DNA from: Hexactinellida sp. DTS-2022
Taxonomy: Eukaryota > Porifera > Hexactinellida
NCBI GenBank assembly: GCA_028753945.1
Contig: JAPNXP010000012.1
Coordinates: 930,001-994,000 of the forward strand
Direction: 5' to 3'
Length of the DNA: 64,000 nucleotides
Shown here: positions 33,515-45,190 of the stretch, one piece after another
How positions within the stretch are numbered: position 1 is the stretch's first letter
Layout of the letters: each line of letters starts with the position of its first letter
Program-made: the position numbers and the translations under genes
Notes under the pieces: generated by a model
The model's database searches: none
Seen by the model: only the letters and a program-made list of their open reading frames with translations
What the model was told of the DNA's origin: nothing

Positions 33515-34358
33515 AAAATCCAAAATTGCAGCCTGTGCCGACGCATGTTCCTTTGGTGGCACTATATTTTGATTGTGGTTTATTGATAGTGCATCCAAAG
33601 GAACATGCTGTCGGCACAGGCTGCAATTTTGGATTTTCTTTCGCCAAGTCATCAACGCCTCAAGGTGACAAGAACCATTTGTTAATTGGTCCGAGTCACA
33701 AGGAACGGTAGATAAATTTGAAGTTAGTTTCTATCATAAACCATCTTGAGTTTAATGCCATTCATTCATTATGTATTGATAATAAGTTATATTATTAGTT
33801 ATTTATTTTAGTAATGTTATCCATGGTTGGTTGAGTTGAGTCAACAAATTCCTTATATTATATTAATTAATTTAATCCATTGTATAGTAATACTACAATT
33901 AAATAGAAGCCAGCTGGAATTTATAAGTTAAATCAATATAATTATTACAAGTTGAAACAATAGAAATAGATTTAACACTTTACTGAAATTGAAGTGTGAG
34001 TAAACAAAGAAATTTCAACCCTCATTTATGGCAGAAATTGACCCCTTTATTGAAAAATATCTTCTCCCATCAGACGCAGAATTTTATGGCGAATCTAAAT
34101 GTGAATTAAAATTTTGGGGGTTTAGTAAAACAATTTTTGAGTTATGGACCTGACAAAATTTTAAAGGTGTTAAAGGTGTGTCAAAAATTTCTTAATCAAA
34201 AGTCGCAACCCCAGGTGCAAATTAGACGGTCCCATCGCACCTACATGCCAAGTTTTAGCCCTCAATGTATACAAGTGTGGCCAGGGCACCTGCTACGGAG
34301 AAATATAAATAATAAAATCCAAAATTGCAGCCTGTGCCGACGCATGTTCCTTTGGTGG
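33515..34358. repeat. Family A unit with long hairpin
   Basis: A near-perfect palindrome at 33521-33640: TCCAAAATTGCAGCCTGTGC is mirrored by GCACAGGCTGCAATTTTGGA, with about 50-bp arms containing CATGTTCCTTTGG. About 0.7 kb of family A body follows, up to the next hairpin start at 34316. Confidence 0.8.
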
Positions 34359-35365
34359 CAGGGGCGTAACTACTATAGGACAAGGGTGGACAAAGTCCAG
34401 GGGCCTCAAGCCCCTAGACCGGCCTAGGGGCCTCCGAGAGTTCCGTAGAACAGTCATAAAATATTATCAATTATAAGAATGTACAGCGAGAATTAGTTTT
34501 TATCGTGACCTTCGTTAGATAAGGCCTTACTACTACTCCGAACCATGGATTACTTAAAGGCCATTGATTATTAGCTGACATATCTTTATCTCAGTAGCTA
34601 GTATTGACAGACCTGAGAAATGCATTATAATTATATAGTAAGTTAGGAACATGATATCAAGGCATACATAACACCCTTTAAAACTGTGATATATCACCAT
34701 TTGATTGCGTAATCGCTATTTTTCGTGGGAATTATCGTGTTTTTATAGCTTGCTTTTAACACAGTTATGTGCCTTATAAATGTTCAAAATTGGAACATGA
34801 GGATGTCCATAACTAGTTGAATGAAATATATCGAATTATAAATGGAATGTTGACACATTCCTCGGTTTCCAGGGAAATGTATATTTCGTAAAATGAGCCA
34901 AAACTCAAAAACTATCTATTTTATGTAAACTATGCTAGTACTGATCTATCCGCAATTGGTAACTTCCTATTCATTGATAATACATTTTCTAGGCCTGACT
35001 ACAATAATCTTTTTGATAATGAGATTATTAGCACTTAATTCTTTATATATCTCGGAGAAGAACATTCTAAATCCTTTTGTAAACCTCTGTTTATTTTATG
35101 TTTCAACCTACGTGTATTGAATTTAGATACACATGGATAGTCAAATTTAGGATTACTAAAATTATGATTAATATTTTAAGTTGAGGTTTGATGCTTAGAA
35201 AGCAATTGTCTAGGAAATGGGAGGGGCCTCAAAATTTTATTTGTCCAGGGGCCACCAAGCGCCTAGTTACGCCACTGTTTGGTGGCACTATATTTTGTGG
35301 TTTGTTTATTGATAGTGCCTCAAAAGGAACATGCTGTCGGCACAGGCTGCAATTTTGGATTTTTT
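34316..35365. repeat. Family A hairpin split by a hAT element
   Basis: The left arm is at 34316-34358 and the right part at 35278-35365. Between them is the hAT-type insertion 34359-35277. Removing one TTTGGTGG copy restores the order seen in the other hairpins at 33521 and 36418. Confidence 0.88.
34359..35277. mobile_element. hAT-type element, 919 bp
   Basis: Ends CAGGGGCGTAACTA / TAGTTACGCCACTG, with a perfect duplication TTTGGTGG (34351-34358, 35278-35285). The interior 34480-35060 is one arm of the long inverted-repeat family (23731-25139). Either that repeat inserted here or this element captured it. Confidence 0.92.
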
Positions 35366-37620
35366 TCGCCATGTCATCATCACTATGAAGGTGTTAAATT
35401 ATTTCAGAGAGGTTTTTCGGAAGACAACCTCCCTTAGAGTGGTGGAAGTTTCGTTTTAGCTCACTTAATTTCAGAGTTATTCAAGTTTTCAGTCAATGTA
35501 ATAGGTAATGAGTTATCATTTTTTATGTGCGTGTTGGGTAATCACCCAAAACCAACCGACCCATTTGAATTATATAATTCACAAAATTGTGAAATACAGT
35601 TTTTTTACGATGTCATCAACACCTCAAGGTGTCAAGACCCATTGGTAGAGGTGTTACGTGGCATAAGGATCAATTGATAAATTGGAATTTTGTTTCTATC
35701 TCGTATAACCTCTGAGATTTATGATACCGTATTTAATTAATTAGTATAAATAATTATTAATTTATTAATAATTAAACACCATTATTATGTACAGCAAAAT
35801 AAATGAAGTTCAATTATTTGCAATTATTTTTAATTTCAATCTAATTTCACTATCATATTTGTATTCAGCGCACTCGATAACCCCAATAATCTAATTCGAA
35901 CCGTCTCTATAAGTTAAACACAGAGCGAATTAATTAGAAATAAATATGTCATGTATCCATTGTGCAAGAATATTCTAAGCAGAAATAGATATAATCACAT
36001 AATCTGTCGTTGTTATGGAATGTAAAATCTTAGTTTTCATTTGGAAAATAGAAGCCTACTCGATCTCACAAGTTGAATCAATAGAATTAGATTTAACACT
36101 CTCAATTGAACTGAAGTGTTTGTAAACAAAGGGAATTTGCAACTCAATAGTGGCACAAATGAAAGGCAATTTGAAAGTTCGTGCACTGTGACAAGGTGTA
36201 GAATTTAATTATCTATCGAATGCATATAATTTGAATATTCGCGCACCATTTATTGTTCCTTTTCTAACATTAAACAGGTGTAAAAATGTGTCCAAAAAAA
36301 TGTAATCAAAGATCGTTACCCCAGGTGCACATCTGTAACCCATGAGACACCTGTCCTCAAAATTTCAGTTCTTAGTTTATTAACTCTGTTCTGTGTACGA
36401 TCTACGGAAGAATAAAAATCCAAAATTGCAGCCTGTGCCGACGCATGTTCCTTTGGTGGCACTATATTAAGGTGGTGGTTTATTGATAGTGCCTCCAAAG
36501 GAACATGCAGTCGGTACAGCTGCAATTTTGAATTTTTTTTCCGCCATGTCATCATCACTATGAAGGTGTTAAATTATTTCAGAAAGGTGTTTCAAAAGGC
36601 AACGACCCTTAGTGAGTTGGAAGTTTCGTTTTAGCTCACTTCATTTCAAAGATATTCAAGTTTAAGTAGAATATAATAAGTGTTGAGTCAGCATTTTTTA
36701 TGTGCGTGTTGGGTGATCACCAAACACCAACCAACCCATTCGAAATATTGAATTCACAAAATTGTAAAACCCATTTTTTTAACGATGTCATCATCACCTC
36801 AAGGTGTCAAGACCCATTTGTAGAGGTGTTATGTGGCATAAGGATCAGTTGCTAAATTTGAAATTTCTTTCTATCTTCTATAATCTCTGAGTTTTATGAT
36901 ACTTAATTAATTAGTATAAATAATTATTAATATTATTTATAATTTAACACCAATTTCAATGTCAACTTACATTTAAAAAGTTAAATTATTTTGTCATAAA
37001 TAATTAATAAATAAATTTGGCTATCAAATTTCCATTCCGCACGCTCGATAACCCCTAATAGACAAATTGGAAGGATCTATGTAAGTCATAGTATACTCAC
37101 TGAATTAATTTTAATTAATTACGTCAGTATATTTATAGGGCAGCAGTATTCCTGCAGTAAATATAATCACATAATCTGTCGTTGTTAAGGAATATATACG
37201 TAATCTTAATTGTCAATTAGAAAATAGAAGCCTACTCGATCTCACAAGTTGAATCAATATAATTATACCGAGTTGAAACAATAGAATTTGAATTGACACT
37301 TTCAATTGAAATGAAGTGTTAGTAAACAAAGGAAACTTGCAACTCAATTGTGGCACAAACGAAACCCAATTTAAAAATTCGTGCACTGTGAAAAGGTGTA
37401 GAATTTTATTCTCTATCGAATGCATATAAATTTAATTTTCGGGTACTATTTATTGTTCCTGTTGTAACATTAAACTGGTGTAAAAACTGTCCAAAAAAAT
37501 GTGATCAAAAATCGTGACCCCAGGTGAACATTTGTAACCCATGAGACACCTGTCCTGAAAATTTCAGTTCTTAGTTAATAAAACTTTGTTCTGTGGAGGA
37601 TCTACGGACCCAAAACTAAC
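35366..37620. repeat. Two tandem family A units of about 1.15 kb
   Basis: 35380-36545 and 36555-37620 align in order: 'ATCATCACTATGAAGGTG', GGAAGTTTCGTTTTAGCTCA, 'GATGTCATC', CCTACTCGATCTCACAAGTT, 'TTTGCAACTCAA'-type blocks and ACCCATGAGACACC. A long hairpin (36418-36545) separates the units. No coding potential beyond accidental short frames. Confidence 0.85.
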
Positions 37621-37995
37621 CAAGGCAGTAAGATTAGAACTGGGCCACTATACTATAGTTTAGTCGGCACAGTAATAATATACCAAAGCACTAAGACCAA
37701 TACTGGGCCACTATACTATAGTATAGGCAGTGATTCCAATACTGGGCCACTATACTATAGTATAGTTGGCACAGTAATAAAGGCAGTGATTCCAATACTG
37801 GGCCACTATACTATACATAGGCGTAGCACGCGGTCCGGCTGGTCCGGCCATGGCCGGACCAGTTTTCATTTATTCTACTATATTATATAGGAGGGTCCGG
37901 TTTTGGCCGGACCACTTTAACTGTTTGGCCGGAGAGTTTTCAGAGCCGTGCGACGCCCGTGTTATAGTATAGTCGGCACAGTAATAACTGACATT
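37621..37995. repeat. Minisatellite of about 60 bp, GGGCCACTATACTATAGTAT
   Basis: Four units of GGCAGTGATTCCAATACTGG followed by GCCACTATACTATAGTATAG and GTCGGCACAGTAATAA. The same motif flanks elements at 957 and 53190. A CCGGACC-rich palindromic insert (37816-37961) with ends CATAGGCGTAGCACG / CGTGCGACGCCCGTG lies in the last unit. Confidence 0.75.
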
Positions 37996-38256
37996 TAATT
38001 TGAAAAGTAACATGATGAAACTTCGATTAACCGAACTCTTCTATCATCAGAAGTTGATTCAGAACACCCCAGGCTGGTCCCAATGTTGTTACATAAATTA
38101 GCGAGTTTGGGTAAAAGGGGTAATGTTTAAAATACAAGCGGGTTATAGGCCGAGGACAAATGTAAGGACAATTAGCTAGAATCAATAAATATTATAAATT
38201 GACGAGTGTGAAGTTAGCAGCTAAAGTAGCCGCGAATTGTGAGCAGTGTTTAGCCG

Positions 38257-38710
38257 TTGATATCTCGATGACCAATTGACCGTTCTGTTCCAAATTTGTT
38301 GAACAGATTAGTGGCATGTGTTATATTCTATAAATGAAATTTGAAACTTATAACTCAACACATGACCTGTTGATGACTTTGCAAAAATTCATCATTTTTC
38401 CTTAAATTTGAAATAAAACTCACAACTGAGCACACATTAACTCTTATTATCTCGATAACCAATTGACCGTTCTGTTCAGAATTTGTTTAACAGGTTAGTA
38501 GCATGTGTTATATTCTATAAATGAAATTTGAAATTTATAACTCAACACATGACCTGTTGATGACTTTGCAAAAATTCATCATTTTTCCTTAAATTTGAAA
38601 CAAATCTCTCAACTGAGCACACATTAACTCTTATTATCTCGATAACCAATTGACCGTTATGTTCAGAATTTGTTGAACAGATGAGTGGAATGTGTTACAT
38701 TCCCTGATGT
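38257..38710. repeat. Tandem repeat, period about 187 bp
   Basis: ATCTCGAT(G/A)ACCAATTGACCGTT begins units near 38262, 38450 and 38636. Each runs through CTCAACACATGACCTGTTGA and CAAAAATTCATCATTTTTCC. The third unit is partial. Confidence 0.85.
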
Positions 38711-38880
38711 TTAAAGCCCACCTTACACGATGCAACAGCTAACATGCATTTACCTAAAATGTTTGAAGCAAATCATTGAATTTCATGCAAAAGTATGATT
38801 GAAAACTTCAACATACACGATACAACTAAATTTGAATGCATAAACATGCAATTTGTTGTATCAAGTATGGTGGGCTTATG
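38711..38880. mobile_element. Small inverted-repeat element
   Basis: AAGCCCACCTTACACGATGC at the left is mirrored by a TTGATACAA-type arm ending GGTGGGCTT at the right. The target duplication is uncertain. Confidence 0.55.
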
Positions 38881-39133
38881 CCATTAAAAATTAATAAAAG
38901 TTTACCTTAATTAATATCAAATTGAGCTCGAGAGCAACAGTTACAGTTATCTGCAAAACCGGACCACTAAATCCGTGGCACTGCCCTCTAAAATGATTTT
39001 TGTTTACATTTCCCATATACGTACCTTTATATAATTTCACCCATCTATTGATAATACGTATTATAATTTAAATACTAGTAAAATTCTACTCGCTCTGGTA
39101 TATGTACTAAAACTTCTATAAAATACTATTTCA

Positions 39134-41520
39134 CTATACTAGTCTCAATCTCAACATTCCTTTTCTAACAATTTCTTCAAGGCTTGCTTTTTCCATTTTC
39201 ATCAAGGCCTTTTTTGAAGTTACTTTAAGAACAGGTTGATAATGGTCCATGAATAATCGAAAATATAATCTCTTTTCTGTCAATGGATGATCATCATGCC
39301 CATTAACAAATCCATGACCCGAAAATTTTAACCATGAAGATAGCGAATCACGATAAACAAAAATGTCATAGAAATAATTCTAGAACTGTACCCCAGGTTC
39401 CAACACAATCTATTTTGCTCTTCTGTATATATTGTTAGATTGAATAGCATCCTCCGTCTAACAGTATGTCGTTATGTGCGTAGCAATAATTTGTGCAATC
39501 TTCTCTATGATCGCCTTTCATATTTTCAATCAATATTTCTCGAATTTCTTTATGATAGTGATCGCTTCCAGTTATAACATAGGAAATTGACCGAAATAAA
39601 CAATTTCCATCAGGACAAATTCTTTTTTCTTTCGAAGGCGTTAACTCACGAATTTGTAAACTTTCATATGATGATTCATCCTCATATGACACCACACGCA
39701 TATGTTAGCTGTAAGAATTTACATTTTTCTCTCTGCCAAAGTTGATTTACTGGTGAGAACTCTCCGTGATTATAATAGCTAACTTCTTGCATTTTATTAG
39801 AAAGCAGAATCGATTCATCACTTGAAAGTTCATCATCTATACAACTTGGAATAGCAGGTACAGGGTTATGGATCTCCCTAAATATCGCCCTTCCTTTCCT
39901 AAGAGTTATAGATTTTTTATCCTTTCTATGAATCGTGTTTCGTTTAGTAACCGAAACTTTACTTTCTGCTTTTGGAACGTCGAGAGCTTTCTTAGTATAA
40001 TTGCTAGTATTTCTTGTTTTAGGAAATTTTAAATTAGTTGTCATGAAATACTTAGTTTTGCTTTCCTTCCGCCTTTTCCATTTCTCTTCTGTAAATTTAT
40101 TATCCTTACTTTTGCGAGAAATTTTATTAGTCTTCAGGATTTTTGAACTCAGAGGCTTAAATGCAAAATCAAATGCTCTAATTTTTCCATTCAATCCTTG
40201 ACATATTTTTCTCAGGAAGTCACCTGGCCTCAAATTAGTTTGGTTTTGAAGAATATTGATCTTCAGAATTCTCATCCAGTTTTCAGCAACAGCATTGCTA
40301 TACCTAACATCACTTCCATTTGGTACCATAACTGGACCTAAAATCAAACTAGTCCAAAGAGGACATATTGGCATGTAATGAGTTACTAAAAAATTTGATA
40401 TTTGAGGTAGGAAAAATTGTCATAGTCCTCAAGGAAATAATAATCATCATCTTTATGCTGTATTTTAAAATAATCTATTCGTTCTTGACATTTAATTAGC
40501 ACACTATTGAAATATATTCCAAATGGTGATTTACTCTTATAACTATTGCTGTCTCCCATATCATTAATGTATTCTTCATCCAATTCAGCAACATATTCGA
40601 ATTCAATATCGATATCTTCTTCTTAGGATTCAATAGCTTTTTCAATTTTATAAAAGTAATTCCGAATCTCTGGATATATGGTTTTTGCCAAACAAACCAT
40701 ACATAAAGCATTGAAAAGATGTTCGAATTCATCGAAATTTGTACATGCTACTAATCTTGCCATTACAAACAAAAATATTCTCTTCATAGGTTTCTAAATT
40801 TTCATGGTGTGTTCTAGTTTATAACTAATGCGATGCATTACATGGGCAGAACATATATGAAGTACACTTTTATTCCATGAAATTTTGGATTGAGAGGTAT
40901 GTATGTATTGCCAACAAGTATTAAGATAATCTTCTAGGTGTTGTTTGTTAAAAATTTTGCAAACACTATGTAGCATTGGCCAACTGAAATCTACTTCGAC
41001 TTGAGATGGGAAAATATCTCGGTTCAATATCCTTCTAACATCGTAGCACCATCTGTTTAAAAAAAGGGTAATCTCAACATTGGTTTGTCCGCTAGTTAAC
41101 ATCTCAGCTAAGGGAATTGGACATAATTTTGCTTGAGGGTGTTGTAATGTTAAAGCATAGTACAAAAAGTTCTTTTGATGGCGATCTAGCTTTCTAACAA
41201 CAGATCCTGTTGCATCTAAATGCAGCGTCAACTTTGACTTATCCATCAACTTCAAAAAAAGCAACTGTTCTTCGCTATACATGTGTATTACAAGTGGATA
41301 TCTCGATATCATTTGAATATATCCGTTTAAATTTTTCCTTTTATTGTACTGTTATAGGTTTTCTTAGTGATGATTATATCTTGCCACATATCATCACTGA
41401 ATCGATGATTCCTCAGATATTGTGATTTGACTTTCCGCAAAACTTCTTGTGAATGTAATTCGTTCAAATTTCCATGTTTTGCAACATCTAAACTGTGTGA
41501 ATTATTAAATAAATCATAAT
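39134..41520 (-). pseudogene. Broken DNA-transposon transposase with OTU peptidase domain
   Basis: On the minus strand from about 41520: a leader (HSQEVLRKVKSQYL), then LTLHLDATGSVVRK with the likely first catalytic Asp, IPLAEMLTSG, VEVDFSWPMLHSVCKIFN with the likely second, PLWTSLILG...RYSNAVAENWM, a basic linker (40200-39850), and an OTU cysteine-peptidase domain: PDGNCLFRSISYV (Asp-Gly-Asn-Cys box) and MDHYQPVL (His box) ending at a stop near 39134. The DATGS and DFS motifs recall MULE-like DDE transposases, but the superfamily is not settled. Several frame changes break it, for example between 40794 and 40732 and around 40374-40386. Confidence 0.65.
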
Positions 41521-41586
41521 GATAATTTATTGCTGAGTTGCATTGGTGTCATTTGAAGGGAAGTTCGTAACAAGCTTCGGACAAAA

Positions 41587-42222
41587 ATACTCACGACACC
41601 ATGGGGCATAGCTGTGACAGACGAAGATATACTAGTTACTGACCAAGGACACCATTCTCTGTTCCAGTTCGATAAGAAAGATCTGAAACTAAAGAACAGA
41701 ACTGGAACTGAAGGGAGTCAAGAAGGACAGCTTTTAAATCCACACGGTCTCTCCATCGACACAAATGGAGATGTGTTTGTTGCAGATAATTTGAATCACA
41801 GAATAACAAAGTACTCCAAATCGCTTCAGTACAAAACGTGTTTCGGAATTAAGCAACTAGATTGCCCACAAGATTTGGAACTAACTAAGGAATGTGTCGT
41901 GGTGCTGGACTGGAGTCCAAACTGTGTTAAGTTCTTTTCAAGGAATGGATCACTCCTCTGTTCCTGTATCTTTCGGGGACGAGATTGTTTGGTGTGTCGG
42001 CCTTGGTTCTTCTGTTTGGATCTAGCTGGGAATATCATCATTAGCGACCATGAACACCATGCTATAAAGATATTTTCAAAAAGCGGACAGCACATCCATA
42101 CCATTGGGAAGGAAGGAAACAAAATAGGAGAGTTTATTGAACCATTTGGTATAGCCATATCTCAATTAGGAACAATATTTGTTGTTTCTCGTAATCCTAA
42201 TTACTCATTACAATGTTTCTAA
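41587..42222 (+). pseudogene. Orphan NHL beta-propeller fragment
   Basis: Open from about 41587 (TTPWGIAVTDEDILVTDQGH) to the stop at 42220-42222. At least four NHL-type blades: NPHGLSIDTNGDVFVADNLN, CPQDLELTKECVVVLD, FFCLDLAGNIIISDHEHHAI and EPFGIAISQLGTIFVVSRNP. The coiled-coil N-terminus seen in the relative at 27667-28916 is missing, and the decayed transposase abuts its 5' side. It could be the last exon of a gene with distant exons, but none was found. Confidence 0.65.
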
Positions 42223-42587
42223 TTTGTTCGTTTGTTTGAAGTTTGCTAGAAAATATATACCTATTGTAACTATTTATCCCAATTTAAAGTTCCTATTTAA
42301 CTTAATACGAATTTCGGATAAGTGCACATTTTGACGGTCCTTTGGTAAATAACGAGGTTCTATTGTGCTTGTTTATTATTTAACTAAACCAGTAAATAAG
42401 GTATTTTAATTAATAAATTAAATAAAAATACAATGCATAAGTTACAGGTTTGTGGTATTTCTGTACAAACAATAAACTCTGTGTGTCTGTGTATAGAGCT
42501 GTAGTTCCATATTTACAAGTTTGCAAAAATTAAAAAGATTCCTTCAGGTAGGTGTCAATAACAGCTGTTTATAACTTGGACTCTTTT

Positions 42588-42983
42588 CAGAGTGGACCAT
42601 GGGTCAACATTGGTGACCCATGACCCATGACCCATGACCCATCGAGTGACCCATTGACCCATCAACTAACGCTTTGAAGTTTGACCCATCGTGTTACCCA
42701 TTGACCTTTTTAAATTTTAATTTTTAAATTTTTTAAATATCTAAACATTATGTAACACAATGCGACTTACAATATATGTATGATGCTTGTCAATCAATTA
42801 ATTTTGGTAGACTTCTAATACCAAAGAAATACCCTGTAATGTTTCTGAGTTAATTTGATTCGTACTATAACTGGACGAACATCGAAATTCCAAATGGGTC
42901 ATGGGTCACAGAGCCGTGACCCATGACCCATCAATTTAAGTGACCCATCTGACCCATGACCCATGACCCATGGGTCCACTCTG
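42588..42983. mobile_element. hAT-type MITE built on GACCCATG
   Basis: Ends CAGAGTGGACCATGGGTCAA / GACCCATGGGTCCACTCTG, with a perfect duplication ACTCTTTT (42580-42587, 42984-42991). Subterminal arrays of TGACCCA. A diverged sister is at 52093-53101. Confidence 0.93.
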
Positions 42984-43357
42984 ACTCTTTTATGAATTTC
43001 TACATTTTAAATAAATCTCAGATATTGAGACAAATGGATTACAATAAATACATTTAAAAGATTACATACTATATCAACCAACAAAGAGATTTTGAGGCAC
43101 TGTAGAGACATTTAGCAACAAAAATGCATTTTGGCGAAGCCAGGTTTTTATATTGAAAAATGTTGGCCGATATGCTACAGAATATTCTCGTCAATAGGAA
43201 CATCAATCGAAATTAGTCTGTAAAATCCAAAATTCGTATTCCCCGGAGTCATTCGCATACATTTATATATGCTAGGGGAATTAAACCTTGTACTCATAAA
43301 ACCAATATTAAGATAGTGTGGTAGTATAGATAGTGTTGTTACTTGTTAGTATATATA

Positions 43358-43524
43358 CAGTAGAACCTCGTTAATACGAACACGGTTAATACGAATTTCC
43401 GGATAAGACGAACAACAGTTCCACAAAATCAGGTCCCTACAATGGCTATTCAATGGGTATTACTCCGGATAAAGCAAACGAATTTTTTACCGTCCGTTGG
43501 TGTTCGTATTAACGAGGTTCTATG
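43358..43524. mobile_element. pogo/Tigger-type MITE
   Basis: Ends CAGTAGAACCTCGTTAATAC and, reversed, CATAGAACCTCGTTAATACG (one base lost), flanked by TA. It splits the 5' part of the hammerhead repeat. Confidence 0.85.
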
Positions 43525-43659
43525 TAGTGTGTTAGTGTAGTGTCTGGGCCGCAGTGGTACAGAGAGACAGACCACTGGCGGAAGGAGGCACAGTCGTGTA
43601 CAGGTGTACTGTGGCAATACGGATGCGTGACCACCCGGCACCCACAGACGTGGAGGTCA

Positions 43660-43711
43660 TGGGGTCGAGGGTCACCCTACTGATGAGTCTTTGGAATGGG
43701 ACGAAATCCCA
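43660..43711 (+). ncRNA. Hammerhead ribozyme, type III, nearly intact
   Basis: TGGGG + GTC triplet, stem I GAGGG-TCA-CCCTA (first pair G-A mismatched), core CTGATGA, stem II GTCT...GGAC, GAAA, stem III TCCC. The catalytic core is complete. The single stem I mismatch next to the core may lower activity. Confidence 0.85.
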
Positions 43712-43803
43712 CAAAAAGCAGTACGGTTTGCTAGCCTACAGTTACCCATAGTGGAACAGCACCACTTTACAACAGTTAGTATAGTATTAGTATTAGTATA
43801 GAT

Positions 43804-44900
43804 CAGTGGTTATCAAACTGTGGTACGCGAGCTCCTTCTAGTGGTACGCGGAGCTATAGGCGGAGGGAGGAGGAGTCAGGGGAAGGGGGGCACTTGCTCC
43901 TCCCCTAATTCAGCCATTTGAATTGTTGGCAGTTTATTGTTGATATTATTCAACACCGTCAATACCTTCAATTCTCTAATGTTGCTAGAGTACACATCTA
44001 TATTATTAAATCTCGATTGTTGTTTGTTTGTTTGTGTGTGTGTGTGTTTGTCCGGATTGTATTAAAGTGATAAGAAACCGCATTTATAATTTTGATAGAA
44101 ACTAACTTCCAAATGTTATAATATGTAAACAATTGTTATAATAGGTAAACAAGTATGCTGATCACGATTTTCGCATTTACAAATTTCTATTGTGAATATT
44201 TGTTGTTGTTGTTTACACAAAATAGGTAAACAAATTAATGAAAATTCAAAATCAAATTAGAAGTTAGCTTTCAACGGGTATTATAGGTAAACAAGTATGG
44301 GTTCAGCACGATTTTCACGTTTAAAATTTTCTAATATGAATATTTGTTGTTGTTGTTGTTACACAAAATAGGTAAACAAATTAATGAAAATTCAAAATCA
44401 TAACGTCCCTTTCTACCATTTTCCATGGAAAAAAGTGTGAGGAGTAAGGTCGCGTAGCGGCCGTTAACTTGAGGTGCATAGCACCGATCTGTCGCAAAGC
44501 GACCGAGACCGAAGGGCTCGTTCTAAATAAAATAGTATTTTGTTTTTGTAGCAAATTATGCTTCCTGCAGGTAGATTAGTAGTTAACATTAACTCTGCAA
44601 AAAAGTCCTGGGGTATACTCCCCAAATCCCCTTAGGTCGCTCGCTACGCTCGCTGCTTGTACATTTGACCGCGCAGAGACTTTCTCCTAGCTACGTCCTT
44701 GAGAGGGTGGACATCATGATATTATACTTTAAAAATACATCAAAATTGAAATGTTATTAAATACAATGGAAATGTACTTTAGTACGATATGCTGTACGTC
44801 GTTTTCAGGGGTGTATTTAAATATCGATCATTATGGTGGTACGCGGAGACCCTAATATTTGATGAAGTGGTACGCGCTGTGAAAAGTTTGAGAACCACTG
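43804..44900. mobile_element. hAT-type element, 1.1 kb
   Basis: Ends CAGTGGTTATCAAACTGTGG and, reversed, CAGTGGTTCTCAAACTTTTC, with a perfect duplication GTATAGAT (43796-43803, 44901-44908). Sub-ends carry GTGGTACGCG. A reverse family B repeat (43987-44530) occupies the middle. Confidence 0.93.
43987..44530 (-). repeat. Family B repeat, reversed, with three microhairpins
   Basis: From CTCGATTGTTGTTTGTTTG through 'AGGTAAACAAGTATG' units to the hairpin block GGTCGCGTAGCGGCC, GGTGCATAGCACC, GTCGCAAAGCGAC and the tail GAGACCGAAGGGCTCG. Compared with 10048-10608 the hairpin stems are retained although loop and flanking bases differ. Confidence 0.75.
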
Positions 44901-44948
44901 GTATAGATACTAGTGAGTAATATATACTGTTAGCTTGTGTTAGTCCTT

Positions 44949-45190
44949 AGTAGCTAATTTCGCTATTACTATTAATCCAGCAGTCCCTCTCTCCCAGCCT
45001 CTAAGTTCTCCTGTCCCTTCAGTCATTCCCTGGAAACTGATAATCTCGATCAGATCCGTTCCCATTTGCAATCCTGTGTAATAATAGCCAGGTTGTAAAT
45101 CTACCAGACCTTGTTGGATTGAGAATAAACTAGGATTCCTGTCAATGGATTGTCTCGGATAAGAATAATTAAATTGAATTCCAAATTATT
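44949..45190 (-). pseudogene. Unidentified coding-like fragment
   Basis: On the minus strand a frame runs from a stop near 45190 to another near 44949 and reads IDRNPSLFSIQQGLVDLQ, then YYYTGLQMGTDLIEIISFQG and GTGELRGWERG. Composition is protein-like and more GC-rich than the surroundings. There is no start codon or clean splice site. The left end merges into the family H tail. Family not recognised; possibly the remains of one exon. Confidence 0.3.

Larger units (their letters stand above)
43310..43795 (+). repeat. Hammerhead-bearing repeat (family H), copy 2
   Basis: TTAAGATAGTGTGGTAGTAT start, GC-rich core from CCGCAGTGGTACAGAGAGAC, hammerhead at 43660, then GTTACCCATAGTGGAACAGC and a TAGTATTAGTAT tail continuing beyond 44908. 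Interrupted by a pogo-type MITE (43358-43524) and by the hAT element 43804-44900. Confidence 0.8.

Noticed and set aside
33515-33645. Long hairpin as a microRNA precursor
   Set aside because: It recurs at least four times with repeat flanks, so a repeat origin is more likely. No small-RNA evidence is available here.
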